In this document: one piece after another, positions 14,556-23,099 of the stretch
Layout: each line of letters starts with the position of its first letter
How positions within the stretch are numbered: the first letter of the stretch is position 1
Origin: an uncultured Lentisphaeria bacterium
GTDB lineage: Bacteria > Verrucomicrobiota > Lentisphaeria > Victivallales > Victivallaceae
Assembly: GCA_903821255.1 (NCBI GenBank)
Contig: CAIJKT010000968.1
Coordinates: 1-27,502 of the forward strand
Direction of reading: 5' to 3'
DNA length: 27,502 nt
Notes under the pieces: model-generated
What the model saw: only the letters and a program-made list of their open reading frames with translations
Databases searched by the model: none
What the model was told of the DNA's origin: nothing
Translations under genes and position numbers: made by a program

Positions 14556-15410
14556 TCAGATGCTTTCCACAACAATTTCTTTGGAGATGAATTCCCGGAG
14601 CTGGTCTTCCACCGTATGTTTCAGCGTAACATGCGAGCTCGGGCAGACCGCACAGCGACCTTTCAGCCGGACGATCACGACATTGTCCTTGATATCAACC
14701 AGTTCAATACTGCCGCCGTCGCTTTCCAGCATCGGTTTGATGGCTTTGTCGATTACTTCCTGGACCCTGATCACCCGCTGTACCACGGACATGCCGGCGA
14801 ACGCGGATTTTTCTAGTTCCGGAGCGGCTTCGCTCTTTTCTTTCCACAAACCGTCCAGGATTTCCTGAATACTGTCGAGACAGGCGCCGCAAGCGCCGCC
14901 GGCTTTGCAGTAATTGGTGATTTCTTCGGTTTTATGCAGATTATTTTCTTTGGCGACTTTCCGTATTTTAGTATCGGTTACGCCGAAACATTTGCAGACA
15001 ATCCGTCCTTCATGGTCGGCATCGCCTTCAAACGGGCTTTTCTCGCCTTTGTAATTGGCAATTGCCGCCTGGAGCGCTTCCATACCCATCACCGAACAGT
15101 GCAGTTTCTCTTCGGGCAGTTCGCCGAGTACGTCAACAATGTCCCGGTTGGTAACTTTTCCTGCTTCTTCCAGCGTCATGCCTTTGACAATTTCCGTCAG
15201 CGCGGAGGACGACGCAATCGCGCTGGCGCAGCCGAAAGTTTTGAATTTAACCTCTTCAATCCTGCCGTCAGCTCCGATTCTCAAGGTAAGTTTCAGCGCG
15301 TCGCCGCAGGTGATATTGCCGACGTCACCGACCGCGTCCGCATTTTCGACTTCACCCACATTTCTCGGATGGAGAAAGTGGTCCATCACTTTATTATTAT
15401 AGTCCCACAT
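14556..15410 (-). CDS. nifU: NifU, three-domain Fe-S scaffold protein
   Basis: 284 residues from the ATG at 15410; GAGGTG four nt upstream favours it over an ATG at 15422. All three NifU domains are present. The IscU-like N-terminal scaffold (about 1-120) has Cys35 (ITCGD), Cys61 (TFGCASA) and Cys105 (HCSVMG), almost the same positions as in Azotobacter NifU. The central BFD-like domain (about 135-185) has the four-Cys [2Fe-2S] pattern VCKCFGV...YCKAGGACGACLD. The C-terminal Nfu domain (about 210-284) has the CAVCPSS motif (CxxC) that holds a transferable cluster. It builds Fe-S clusters with sulfur from the NifS encoded next and hands them to target proteins in the cytoplasm. Confidence 0.96.
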   Translation of the reverse strand: MWDYNNKVMDHFLHPRNVGEVENADAVGDVGNITCGDALKLTLRIGADGRIEEVKFKTFGCASAIASSSALTEIVKGMTLEEAGKVTNRDIVDVLGELPEEKLHCSVMGMEALQAAIANYKGEKSPFEGDADHEGRIVCKCFGVTDTKIRKVAKENNLHKTEEITNYCKAGGACGACLDSIQEILDGLWKEKSEAAPELEKSAFAGMSVVQRVIRVQEVIDKAIKPMLESDGGSIELVDIKDNVVIVRLKGRCAVCPSSHVTLKHTVEDQLREFISKEIVVESI

Positions 15411-15494
15411 AAGGCACCTCATAATTTAATTTACAGTTTACTAATCAACCAAAACGTTTCACTATTTTAAATATAACACTTTTCAATAAAAGTT

Positions 15495-15507
15495 TACTGT
15501 TGCAGTA
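15495..15507 (-). terminator. possible weak terminator after the 15526 gene
   Basis: A 5-bp hairpin (TACTG, loop CAA, CAGTA on -) lies about 20 nt after the stop of the glycosyltransferase gene and is followed by AACTTTTATT. It separates that gene from nifU, but the stem is short. Confidence 0.3.
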
Positions 15508-15525
15508 GAAATTTTCTTACTTTTT

Positions 15526-16956
15526 TTACAACTCTTTAATGGATCCGTGCTCAAACTTCTCCGGCAGATCTTTGTCGGGTTCTTTAAATAGAAAGATTTT
15601 AACTCTGCCCTCAATGAATTTCAGTACGTCATAAACCACGAGAACGTTCCATAAGATAAAGAGCAGATCCATTATCCAGCGCTGACGGTGCTGCGGCAGA
15701 AAAATGATATTGGCCGACAGCAGCATGAGATAGCACAGGCAATATACCGGTTCCTGTTTTTTAAACAATACATAAAAGAACCCTATGAACCCGATCGTCC
15801 GGATAATGCTGAATTCAATATTGGGCAAAAATAGCCCCTGGCTGAACTCGCCGCGACCCCACACATACAGGAACGCTACCCCGGCCAGCAGCCCGCAGCG
15901 TCTTCCCCATTCATTTTTAATTTTAGCGATGACGATGATTAAAGTTCCAGCCAGCAGACCGCAAAGCAGAAAAATATAATCGTTAAAATTATTGATGGTC
16001 TCCTCATACAGCAATTCAAGCTTCCAGAATATATTTTTAACCACCTTCCCCGGATTATTTGCCGCAAAATCAACCGCCTTGTTAAAATAAATCCGGCTGA
16101 CTTCAACATCCGGCATCGTCTTTAATTCCTCCACGGTTGATATATAGCCGTAATTAAGCGGCTTACCCGGCCCGATATCAGGATTATTCCCCATATAAAG
16201 CTGAATGCCGCCCAGAGCGCTGAACATTTGAAACCGTTTAAATACAATGGCGTTCCTGATTATCCACGGAGAAAGAACCAGCATGATAATACCCAGCATC
16301 GCCGCAGTCTTAAAAACAGGCTTGCGCCATTTGCGCAGCTCAAATTTGCCTTCATGCCAGAATATGGCGACGATGCACGGAACAATAAGCAGTACCGTTT
16401 CCTCGCGTACCATACTCATGCATCCCAGCAGCGTACCCATTCCGATAAACGACCATTTCCGGTAATTGCGGCTGTATAACAGCAGCAATAGAAGTGAAAA
16501 CAGCATCAAGGTTGTAATTTCCCGCAACATCATGAAGGTGACATAATGATAAGGCGCATAGGAGGCAACTAGGAATCCGGCAAAAAGACCTGCGTTTTGA
16601 CTGCGCATCCTCGACACAATAAAATATGTCACCGCAGTTGCAACCACAACAAAGAGAATATGAAACATAAAAAGTAAATGCAACCAATATTGATGTCCCA
16701 GCACCATCGTCGTCAGCACCAGCAATGGATAACCTGGCGGCCTGACCGAATACGGAGGACAATCTTTTCCGACATTATACTGTCCATAATGCAGAAGGTT
16801 ATTCGCAACCGAGTAAAATTCACGGTCATGTTCGACAAAAAGATCAGGATTGGACGACAATTCATCCCATTGGAAATATAACAGCAGTCCCAGCCTGAAC
16901 ACCGCATAAAACATCAAAATGATGAGCGGGAGATAATTTTTCAGCCAGTTTTTCAT
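15526..16956 (-). CDS. GT-C membrane glycosyltransferase (PMT/ArnT type)
   Basis: 476 residues, highly hydrophobic with about 10-12 membrane segments. The first segment (LPLIILMFYAVFRLGLLLYF) is followed by an extracytoplasmic loop with the acidic pair in VEHDREFYSVANNLL and then the family hallmark SVRPPGYPLLVL, as in PMT_2/glycosyltransferase family 39-like proteins. These enzymes use lipid-phosphate-linked sugars on the outer face of the inner membrane to modify proteins, lipid A or glycans; the acceptor here cannot be told. The C-terminus is a short charged cytoplasmic tail (KEPDKDLPEKFEHGSIKEL). It lies downstream of proS with 67 nt and a hairpin between them. The ribosome binding site before the ATG is weak. 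A role in decorating envelope proteins is possible but not shown by the sequence. Confidence 0.85.
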   Translation of the reverse strand: MKNWLKNYLPLIILMFYAVFRLGLLLYFQWDELSSNPDLFVEHDREFYSVANNLLHYGQYNVGKDCPPYSVRPPGYPLLVLTTMVLGHQYWLHLLFMFHILFVVVATAVTYFIVSRMRSQNAGLFAGFLVASYAPYHYVTFMMLREITTLMLFSLLLLLLYSRNYRKWSFIGMGTLLGCMSMVREETVLLIVPCIVAIFWHEGKFELRKWRKPVFKTAAMLGIIMLVLSPWIIRNAIVFKRFQMFSALGGIQLYMGNNPDIGPGKPLNYGYISTVEELKTMPDVEVSRIYFNKAVDFAANNPGKVVKNIFWKLELLYEETINNFNDYIFLLCGLLAGTLIIVIAKIKNEWGRRCGLLAGVAFLYVWGRGEFSQGLFLPNIEFSIIRTIGFIGFFYVLFKKQEPVYCLCYLMLLSANIIFLPQHRQRWIMDLLFILWNVLVVYDVLKFIEGRVKIFLFKEPDKDLPEKFEHGSIKEL

Positions 16957-16981
16957 TTAATTTTCTATCGGGTTAAATTCT

Positions 16982-16997
16982 CCGCCGCTTGCGGCGG
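16982..16997 (-). terminator. GC-rich hairpin after proS
   Basis: On - the sequence CCGCCG, loop CAAG, CGGCGG forms a perfect 6-bp GC stem about 27 nt past the proS stop, followed by AGAATTTAACC. The T-tract is poor, so it is either a weak terminator or an mRNA-stabilising hairpin. Confidence 0.45.
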
Positions 16998-17023
16998 GGA
17001 CGATGGACGGCGGAGACTCTTGA

Positions 17024-18760
17024 TTAAGCCTCGTATTTTTTAAATTCTTCAGCTATTGCCAGACCCAGTCTGGCGGGGACATCGGCAATGTTTATCAGTT
17101 CCGCATCCTTTTCGCCGCGCCGCTTGAATTCTACCTGGCCGTTGACCAGCGTTTTCGGCGACAGGACCAGGCGGAACGGAATACCCAGCAAATCAGCGTC
17201 GCTGAACATGAAGCCGGCTTTTTCGCCGCGATCATCATAAAGGGTTTCAATTCCCGCGGCTTTCAGCGCTTCGTAGAGATTGTCGGCGGCGGCTTCGACG
17301 TTGTCCACTTTCGGGTTCAGCGAACAGAGCTGGACATGGTAGGGAGCGATTGTTACCGGCCAGATCGGGCCCCACTGGTCATAGGACTGCTCAATCACGG
17401 AGGCCATAGTCCGGCCGACGCCGATGCCGTAACAGCCCATAATCATCGGGTGGGTCTTGCCATTCTGGTCGAGATAATTGCAGTTCATCGCCACGGAATA
17501 TTTGGTTCCAAGCTGGAAAATATTGCCGACTTCAATGCCGCGTTCAAGCTTCAGCGGCTGTCCGGTCAGCGGGCATGGATCGCCTTCGCGGACACTGGCG
17601 ATATCCGTTACGCTGATGCCGGCAACTCCGGCCAGATCGCGGTCAAAATTAAAATTCTTATAGTGATGATGCGGTTCATTGGCGCCGACCACCAGATTGG
17701 ATGATTCCGCCACGGAGCGGTCAATGATTATCTTCACTTTCTTCGGATCTATCGCCAGCGGGGACGCATAACCGGGTTCGCAGCCGGCGGCGCGGATCGC
17801 TTCGTCATTGGCAAACTTGAGTTCATGCGCCAGAGCAAAGTTCTGCAGCTTGGCTTCATTGACTTCGAAATCGCCGCGGATCATCGCAAAGATCAGACGG
17901 CCTTTGTCATCCTGGTAAAATACGGCTTTGCCGGTGTTCTCAGGCTTCAAGCCAAGAAATTCTGCGACTTCTTCAATGCTCTTCCGGTCCGGAGTATGCA
18001 CTTTTTCCAGCGCCAGCGGGGCGGATTTTTCAAATTTCCAGGCGGCAACCGCCACTTCGCGGTTGGCGCGATAGCTCTGGTCAGGAGAGACGAAAATAGT
18101 GTCCTCGCCGAATTCGGACACGGCCATGAATTCATGGGAAACTTTGCCGCCCATCATGCCGGAGTTGGACTCGATGGACAGGACATACTTCATGCCGACG
18201 CGCTTGAAAATCCGGACATACGCTTCATGGGCGCGCTTGTAATAAGCCTCCAGGCATTCCTGGCTGGTATGGAAGGAATACCCGTCTTTCATCGTAAATT
18301 CGCGCACCCGTATCAAGCCGCCGCGGGCGCGGGCCTCGTCGCGGTATTTGGTCTGAATCTGGTACAACATCGCCGGAAGCTGTTTGTAGCTGGTGATTTC
18401 GGTGCGGGCCAGATGCACCACCGCCTCTTCATGAGTCATGGCCAGCAGCATTTCCTTGCCGTTGCGGTCCTTGAACCGGAGCAGCTCCTGACCGACCGTC
18501 TGGTAGCGTCCGGACTCCTCCCACAGTTCGGCCGGCAGCACCACCGGCATCAACACTTCCTGGCCTTCGATAGCGTTCATTTCTTCGCGGATAATCTTTT
18601 CGATTTTGGTCACAATGCGTTTGGCGACCGGCAGCAGCGAATAAATACCGGTTGAAACCGGCCGGACATAGCCGCCGCGGATCAGAAATTTATGACTGAC
18701 AGTCTTGGCGTCCTTCGGATCTTCTTTGATCCGGCGCCCGACGAGTTTGCTCATTCTCAT
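17024..18760 (-). CDS. proS: prolyl-tRNA synthetase, bacterial type with editing domain
   Basis: 578 residues, the normal length for bacterial-type class II ProRS. It attaches proline to tRNA-Pro in the cytoplasm. Motif 1 lies near GVYSLLP-like GIYSLLPVAKRI (about 40-50); motif 2 is TKYRDEARARGGLIRVREFTMKD (about 137-160) with its ATP-binding Arg residues; motif 3 is GCYGIGVGRTMASVIEQ (about 440-455). Between motifs 2 and 3 the INS editing domain (about 225-385) is present, with KAVFYQDDKGRLIFAMIRGDFEVNEAKL, which removes mischarged alanine. The C-terminal anticodon domain includes APYHVQLCSLNP and RGEKAGFMFSDADLLGIPFRLVL. GGAG lies 9 nt before the ATG at 18760. It is the only translation gene here and sits between two glycosyltransferase-like genes. 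Confidence 0.97.
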   Translation of the reverse strand: MRMSKLVGRRIKEDPKDAKTVSHKFLIRGGYVRPVSTGIYSLLPVAKRIVTKIEKIIREEMNAIEGQEVLMPVVLPAELWEESGRYQTVGQELLRFKDRNGKEMLLAMTHEEAVVHLARTEITSYKQLPAMLYQIQTKYRDEARARGGLIRVREFTMKDGYSFHTSQECLEAYYKRAHEAYVRIFKRVGMKYVLSIESNSGMMGGKVSHEFMAVSEFGEDTIFVSPDQSYRANREVAVAAWKFEKSAPLALEKVHTPDRKSIEEVAEFLGLKPENTGKAVFYQDDKGRLIFAMIRGDFEVNEAKLQNFALAHELKFANDEAIRAAGCEPGYASPLAIDPKKVKIIIDRSVAESSNLVVGANEPHHHYKNFNFDRDLAGVAGISVTDIASVREGDPCPLTGQPLKLERGIEVGNIFQLGTKYSVAMNCNYLDQNGKTHPMIMGCYGIGVGRTMASVIEQSYDQWGPIWPVTIAPYHVQLCSLNPKVDNVEAAADNLYEALKAAGIETLYDDRGEKAGFMFSDADLLGIPFRLVLSPKTLVNGQVEFKRRGEKDAELINIADVPARLGLAIAEEFKKYEA

Positions 18761-18839
18761 AGTCCAACACTCCGTAAATTATATTTTTAAACAGAATTTT
18801 ATATTCATTAAAATACGCGGTTGCAGCCTGTTGCGAATA

Positions 18840-18864
18840 TCCGCGAACTGAATAAGTTAGCGGA
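18840..18864 (-). other. imperfect inverted repeat between the 18920 gene and proS
   Basis: TCCGC and AACT pair with AGTT and GCGGA around a five-base loop with one mismatch. It lies about 55 nt after the stop of the upstream gene and about 80 nt before proS. There is no T-tract on -. It could be a weak terminator or part of the proS leader. Confidence 0.35.
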
Positions 18865-18919
18865 CAAAACCCTTTTTGCAACTTTCCGCCTTGAATAATG
18901 CAGCCTTTTGCAGGGGAAA

Positions 18920-20788
18920 TTATTTACCGCGCAGCGCGCGCAAGTTGAATTCAACGACGAAATCCTCCAGCCATTGAAATAATGCGCAAATCAGCAGAAT
19001 CACAAACACTCCGGCAAAAATGAACGGATTTCCCGGAAAATACAGGATCATGAACATAAACGCGAAGACCATCAGCCGGGTGTTTTTGTAAAAAGACAAG
19101 GTAATCAGCAGCGCAACGGCCGGAACTGCATAATTCAAAAAGTGAGTCGCGTCAATGCCCCATGACCATTGCTGGATATCCCACGGCAATTGATAATCCC
19201 ACAAATACGCGCCCGGACAAACCAGCAGCAGGCTTATGGACAGCATTGCGACCAGCCGCGCCTTTTCGCTGACGCTGGTTTTGTCCCAGATATCGGCACA
19301 GACAAACGCCGCCAGGATCGCGCTGTAGGAAGACATGATGAAACGATGGGAGTCGCAGAAGGTAAAAGTATAGCCGAAGAAAAACAGGATTACCGGAACC
19401 GCCCACAAAATCAGGGTTATCCGCAGCTTGCGGTCTGAGACAAAGAAAATGCCGGCAGTACCCAGCGCCCAGTAAGCAAGATTCGAGCCGCCGAGATATT
19501 GTATGCCCTGGCTTACGAAAGGCCAGCGGAAACCGTCGCTGGCGCCGCCGTGAAGCACATAAGGAAAAGAAAAGAAATGTCCGAAATGCATTTTATTGAT
19601 AATCAACTGCCAGCCGAATGTCGCCAGAAAAACCCCGACGGCCGTCAGCATCGCTTTGAACAGAAAATTCCATTCCAGCAGCCGGACATTGAAGCGGCAC
19701 CAGAACAGCCAGGCGATCAGCGGGGCAAAGAAAATGTTGTTGATCCTGAGCAGGCAGGCAAAACCGTAGACAAAAGCGATCAAAGCGATGCTCCTGATTT
19801 TTGCCGGCATAAATACACACAGCAGAATGCACAGCAGCACAAAGAAAGTCGATGGCGTATCGCTCATCGCATTGAACCCCATGGTAATAATATTCCGGTA
19901 AAGCCTGAAGCAAAACGTATCGTCCGGAAATGCGAAGAAAGCTTTGAAGATTTTCTTGTCCCAGAATTCGAAATGACTGTAAAAGAATGGAATCACCGTC
20001 CAGAGCAGAGCGGTAAAAAAGCCCTTATACTGCGAACCGGTCAGTTTCCTGATAATAAAATAAGTCATTACAATGCAGCCCGGCATCAGCACGAACCCGG
20101 CAAACCAGGCAAATTGAATCGCGATGTCGTAAAACTGCGTTGCCTTGAGCGCCAGAATGAAGGGAATATAGAGAAAGCCGAGTCCGATGGTAAAACGCCA
20201 CGGCCCCGAAAAATCGCCCTTTAGAAACCCGTCCGCAGTCTGGAAATAGCCCGGATCGTCCGAGCTTCCGGCGATGATATTATAACTGCCCAGAATTAGA
20301 ATCAGCAGCAGCAGCCAGCGCAGCAGTACCAGAAAAGCAATGCTCAAACCAACGGTTGCAGCAGCCGGCAGCGGCGGCAGTTTCCCCCGTTTGATTATAC
20401 GATATCCCCAGAATCCGCTTACCGCCAGCAGGGCGGCGGCAACCAGAACGAATAAGATCTTGCGCAACGGTGAATTGACATAGGCGGCAACCATTTTCAG
20501 CTTTCCGTTTTCAGAGGATACGCGAAATTCAGGACAGGCCCAGCCAGTTTTGCCGACGCTTATCGGGATTTCGTAAAATTTGTGATATCTGGCGAGCGGA
20601 TGTCTGGCAAAAAAAGAATTTTTCTCAGACAACGGTTCAATTTCAATCTGCTTGTTAATGACGAATAAAAATCTGGCATCCTGATCCGGCCGTTCAAAGA
20701 CCGGAGTGCCGGGATCGAGAATAACACTGCCGCAGACCAAAAACGGTAAAAAGAATAAAAATAACCCAAGCCCGGCTAGTTTTTTCAT
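18920..20788 (-). CDS. GT-C-like membrane protein with extracytoplasmic N-terminal domain
   Basis: 622 residues. A signal-anchor (LAGLGLFLFFLPFLVCGSV) is followed by a soluble stretch of about 95 residues (PVFERPDQDARFLFVINKQIEI ... GKTGWACPEFRVS) that resembles a small SH3-like barrel, as often found outside the membrane. From about residue 110 there are some 11-13 membrane segments. The first large outer loop carries SSDDPGYFQTADGFLKGDFSGPW; the acidic pair there is the typical catalytic site of GT-C glycosyltransferases that use polyprenyl-phosphate sugars. It follows the methyltransferase gene after 7 nt (AAGGA before the ATG lies in its stop region), so the two are surely co-transcribed. 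A role in making or transferring an envelope glycan is likely; donor and acceptor are unknown. Confidence 0.78.
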   Translation of the reverse strand: MKKLAGLGLFLFFLPFLVCGSVILDPGTPVFERPDQDARFLFVINKQIEIEPLSEKNSFFARHPLARYHKFYEIPISVGKTGWACPEFRVSSENGKLKMVAAYVNSPLRKILFVLVAAALLAVSGFWGYRIIKRGKLPPLPAAATVGLSIAFLVLLRWLLLLILILGSYNIIAGSSDDPGYFQTADGFLKGDFSGPWRFTIGLGFLYIPFILALKATQFYDIAIQFAWFAGFVLMPGCIVMTYFIIRKLTGSQYKGFFTALLWTVIPFFYSHFEFWDKKIFKAFFAFPDDTFCFRLYRNIITMGFNAMSDTPSTFFVLLCILLCVFMPAKIRSIALIAFVYGFACLLRINNIFFAPLIAWLFWCRFNVRLLEWNFLFKAMLTAVGVFLATFGWQLIINKMHFGHFFSFPYVLHGGASDGFRWPFVSQGIQYLGGSNLAYWALGTAGIFFVSDRKLRITLILWAVPVILFFFGYTFTFCDSHRFIMSSYSAILAAFVCADIWDKTSVSEKARLVAMLSISLLLVCPGAYLWDYQLPWDIQQWSWGIDATHFLNYAVPAVALLITLSFYKNTRLMVFAFMFMILYFPGNPFIFAGVFVILLICALFQWLEDFVVEFNLRALRGK

Positions 20789-20795
20789 TTTTTCC

Positions 20796-21569
20796 TTAAA
20801 GCGGTTTTCGACATACCAGATAGCATGACAACCCCGGAATTATGATTTTTAATTTTCTCAGACATCGTGTGATTAAAGTATCTGTTTTAAGGCAAAATAC
20901 AACAATTGAAGTAACCAGCGGGCTTTTATTCCATTCCCCGACCGCGGAAACGAATTTGTTCTTTTCGCGGCAAAATAATTTTTCACATATGATGTGCAGT
21001 ACCCGGATAAACAACAATGAAATAAAAAAATAACCATAATCTATAATTTCCGCGCCGTTTTCCCCTGCCAGCCGGCAAAGCTGTCCGACATTATACCGGC
21101 GGTGGTGTTCAAGCTTGCGGTCATGATCGGAAAAAAGGAGGGAAAACGCCGGAACCGTGATTATGAAAACCGCACCCGGCATTACTTTGCTGCTGTTCAA
21201 CAATTCAAGAAATGCAGTTTCTTCGTTTTCAATATGTTCGATCACATCCAGCAGCATAACGGTGTCGAAAGCCGTATCGCGAACCTCTTCAACGCTGCTG
21301 AAAAATTCCATTTGCTGTCCGGTAAGCTGTTCACGCAATTGTGCCGTTAATTCAGGAGTGAACATGCGGTCAACGGCGGCGACTTGAACCTGGGATTTTT
21401 TTGCCAGACTGCTGGCGACAAAACAATTTCCGCAGCCGATATCGAGAACTTTTTTTGCGCCGGGGTTATATTTGCGCAACAATCTTTCAACAAACCCCAG
21501 ACGGGCGGTTTCCCATGGATGGGCTCTGTCATAACTAAAAAATTTTTCTTTATTTTCTTTTAAGTCCAT
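20796..21569 (-). CDS. SAM-dependent methyltransferase, class I
   Basis: 257 residues. The SAM-binding motif I is KKVLDIGCGNCFVASSLA (about 39-56), followed by motif II acidic residue in VQVAAVDRMF and motif DTVMLLDVIEHIENEE (about 105-120), typical of the Methyltransf_11/23 group. The loop VPAFSLLFSDHDRKLEHHRRYN is common in methyltransferases of glycan or lipid-sugar clusters. A hydrophobic helix (YGYFFISLLFIRVLHIICEKLF) near the C-terminus may attach it to the membrane. It is the first gene of a transcript with the GT-C-like gene at 18920, which makes a sugar or lipid-linked intermediate a plausible substrate; this is inference. A good promoter is located upstream; the ribosome binding site is weak. 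Confidence 0.88.
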   Translation of the reverse strand: MDLKENKEKFFSYDRAHPWETARLGFVERLLRKYNPGAKKVLDIGCGNCFVASSLAKKSQVQVAAVDRMFTPELTAQLREQLTGQQMEFFSSVEEVRDTAFDTVMLLDVIEHIENEETAFLELLNSSKVMPGAVFIITVPAFSLLFSDHDRKLEHHRRYNVGQLCRLAGENGAEIIDYGYFFISLLFIRVLHIICEKLFCREKNKFVSAVGEWNKSPLVTSIVVFCLKTDTLITRCLRKLKIIIPGLSCYLVCRKPL

Positions 21570-21615
21570 AACGGAACTGTTTCCCCCGCCGCGCCATAAA
21601 AATTATTCTTGCGCT

Positions 21616-21644
21616 AATATACACGGGGTTCAGCCGTCTGTCCA
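21616..21644 (-). promoter_or_regulatory. sigma70 promoter for the methyltransferase operon
   Basis: On - the sequence is TGGACA (21639-21644), 17 nt, TATATT (21616-21621), matching 5 of 6 and 5 of 6 consensus positions. It lies about 47-75 nt before the ATG at 21569. Confidence 0.6.
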
Positions 21645-21693
21645 CCCGGAAAATTCCAAGTTGAATAATTCATAAACTAATGTCGGAATAACA

Positions 21694-22875
21694 CTATTTT
21701 ACAACGTTTATAGAATATGGCGGCAGAGTGGAATCCCCGAAGCTCCGGGGAACTATCTCGCGGACTTCGCCGGGTTTGTCGCCATAACTCCAGTATTTCA
21801 AAATGGAGGTGGCGGTGACGGTGTCGGCGAAAAGCGAAAGGCGCTCAGCAACTCCTTTCACCGGAAATTTAACCGCATCAGGCGTGGAGTTCACGACAAA
21901 ATATTTCACCCCGGATTTATCTTCGGCGCGGAGGCAGTGAACGCCCTTGGGAAAAACAGTGGAATCAGGCGTCAGAGTGGCATCCTTCGTGAACTGGATG
22001 AAGAGCTTGACCGCCTCGGAGACCGGTGTACCGATGAATCTTTTTCCGCCCGCGTCAATGAAGATCGTCTGGCAGCCCCACCGGCTGAGTGGCTTATTCT
22101 GTTCCCTGCTGACATAAGATGCGTGCATGAAAGTGTGCAAAGTGGAACCTTCTACACGGGGATGCGAATAAATAGCCATCATATCCTTGGCGGTGGCGAT
22201 CGCGGCGGCCATCGAATTGATCAGCTCGTTACGGCTTCCATTGCCGATCTCATCAGATTGCGTACCCCACTCGCTGACATAAAATCTTGACTTTCCGAAA
22301 CCATAGCGGTCAAGAAGGGCTTCCATGCAGTCGAGGGACCGGTAGATGTTGCGGACGCTGTAGTCCTCAAGATGGTTCTGCGTCAACTCGTTGACCTTGT
22401 CGTGCAAAAACGGGTAAATATGAGGGGCGAAGCAGTCGATCTGCCCGTTCATTCCGAAATCCCTGAGTCCGGCCAGCAGATCCTTGCTCCAGACCATGGC
22501 ATGGACCCCGTCAGGGTTGACCGAATAAGAGGCAAGTTCGCCAAGACACACTATGACTTTGGCCTTCGGGAGTTTGGAGCGGAGCATTTTGACATGGGCC
22601 GATACGGTCTCGGCATATTCGCGGCCTGGCATGTCCCAGCGTTCATTATCCATTTCCCAGTAGGCGACAGTGTCCTCATAACCGTTCTTGATGATATAAT
22701 CGACGAGGGTTGCATTGTTACGCACAATCGACTCAAGGTTGGCCTTGCTGAATTCACCGCCGTCAAGCGGATTCTGCCGCTTCATCTTGTCTTCCGGCAT
22801 AGTCTTGATGTAGACGAAATCTTTGCCGTTGAACATGGAATGACAGTTGAAGAGAAGTATCAGTTTGAGCCCCAT
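21694..22875 (-). CDS. catalytic half of a frameshifted clan GH-A glycoside hydrolase (GH39/GH51-like)
   Basis: The annotated ATG at 22875 is internal; the same frame is open and protein-like up to about 23160 (NAFSVAGNYRGGDGG, then SRFPYGLEISFYFWPYQPKDW) and continues the upstream gene in another frame. In the 393-residue part, the TIM-barrel hallmarks of clan GH-A are clear: DTVAYWEMDNERW holds the acid/base Glu78 after Asn, CFAPHIYPF matches the strand-6 region and KSRFYVSEWGT holds the nucleophile Glu202. The C-terminal part (about 300-393) is a beta domain (VKYFVVNSTPDAVKFPVKG ... STLPPYSINVVK), as in arabinofuranosidase- and xylosidase-like enzymes. It probably cleaves plant or host glycans outside the cytoplasm, as the N-terminal half carries the signal peptide. 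Whether an active protein is made depends on the frameshift. Confidence 0.8.
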   Translation of the reverse strand: MGLKLILLFNCHSMFNGKDFVYIKTMPEDKMKRQNPLDGGEFSKANLESIVRNNATLVDYIIKNGYEDTVAYWEMDNERWDMPGREYAETVSAHVKMLRSKLPKAKVIVCLGELASYSVNPDGVHAMVWSKDLLAGLRDFGMNGQIDCFAPHIYPFLHDKVNELTQNHLEDYSVRNIYRSLDCMEALLDRYGFGKSRFYVSEWGTQSDEIGNGSRNELINSMAAAIATAKDMMAIYSHPRVEGSTLHTFMHASYVSREQNKPLSRWGCQTIFIDAGGKRFIGTPVSEAVKLFIQFTKDATLTPDSTVFPKGVHCLRAEDKSGVKYFVVNSTPDAVKFPVKGVAERLSLFADTVTATSILKYWSYGDKPGEVREIVPRSFGDSTLPPYSINVVK

Positions 22876-23099
22876 TCGCTTATAATTCTCGAGTATCGTC
22901 TGGTAGCTGAGGGCAAGATCCGTTTTGCCTGATTTGTAGAACCACTTTTCGATTGTTCCATAATTACCGCCTTTCTGACCGAGAACCGGATACCAGTCCT
23001 TCGGCTGATAAGGCCAGAAGTAAAAGCTGATTTCCAGTCCATAGGGGAAGCGGGAGATGCCGCCGAATTGATTCAGCAGAGCCGCATAACCATCCTGTT

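Noticed and set aside
18800..18830. A sequence upstream of proS (AGGCTGCAACCGCG on -) resembles the T-box antiterminator consensus
   Set aside because: The TGGN that must pair with the tRNA acceptor end reads TGCA here, the space to the previous gene (159 nt) is too short for a normal stem I, and no terminator follows.
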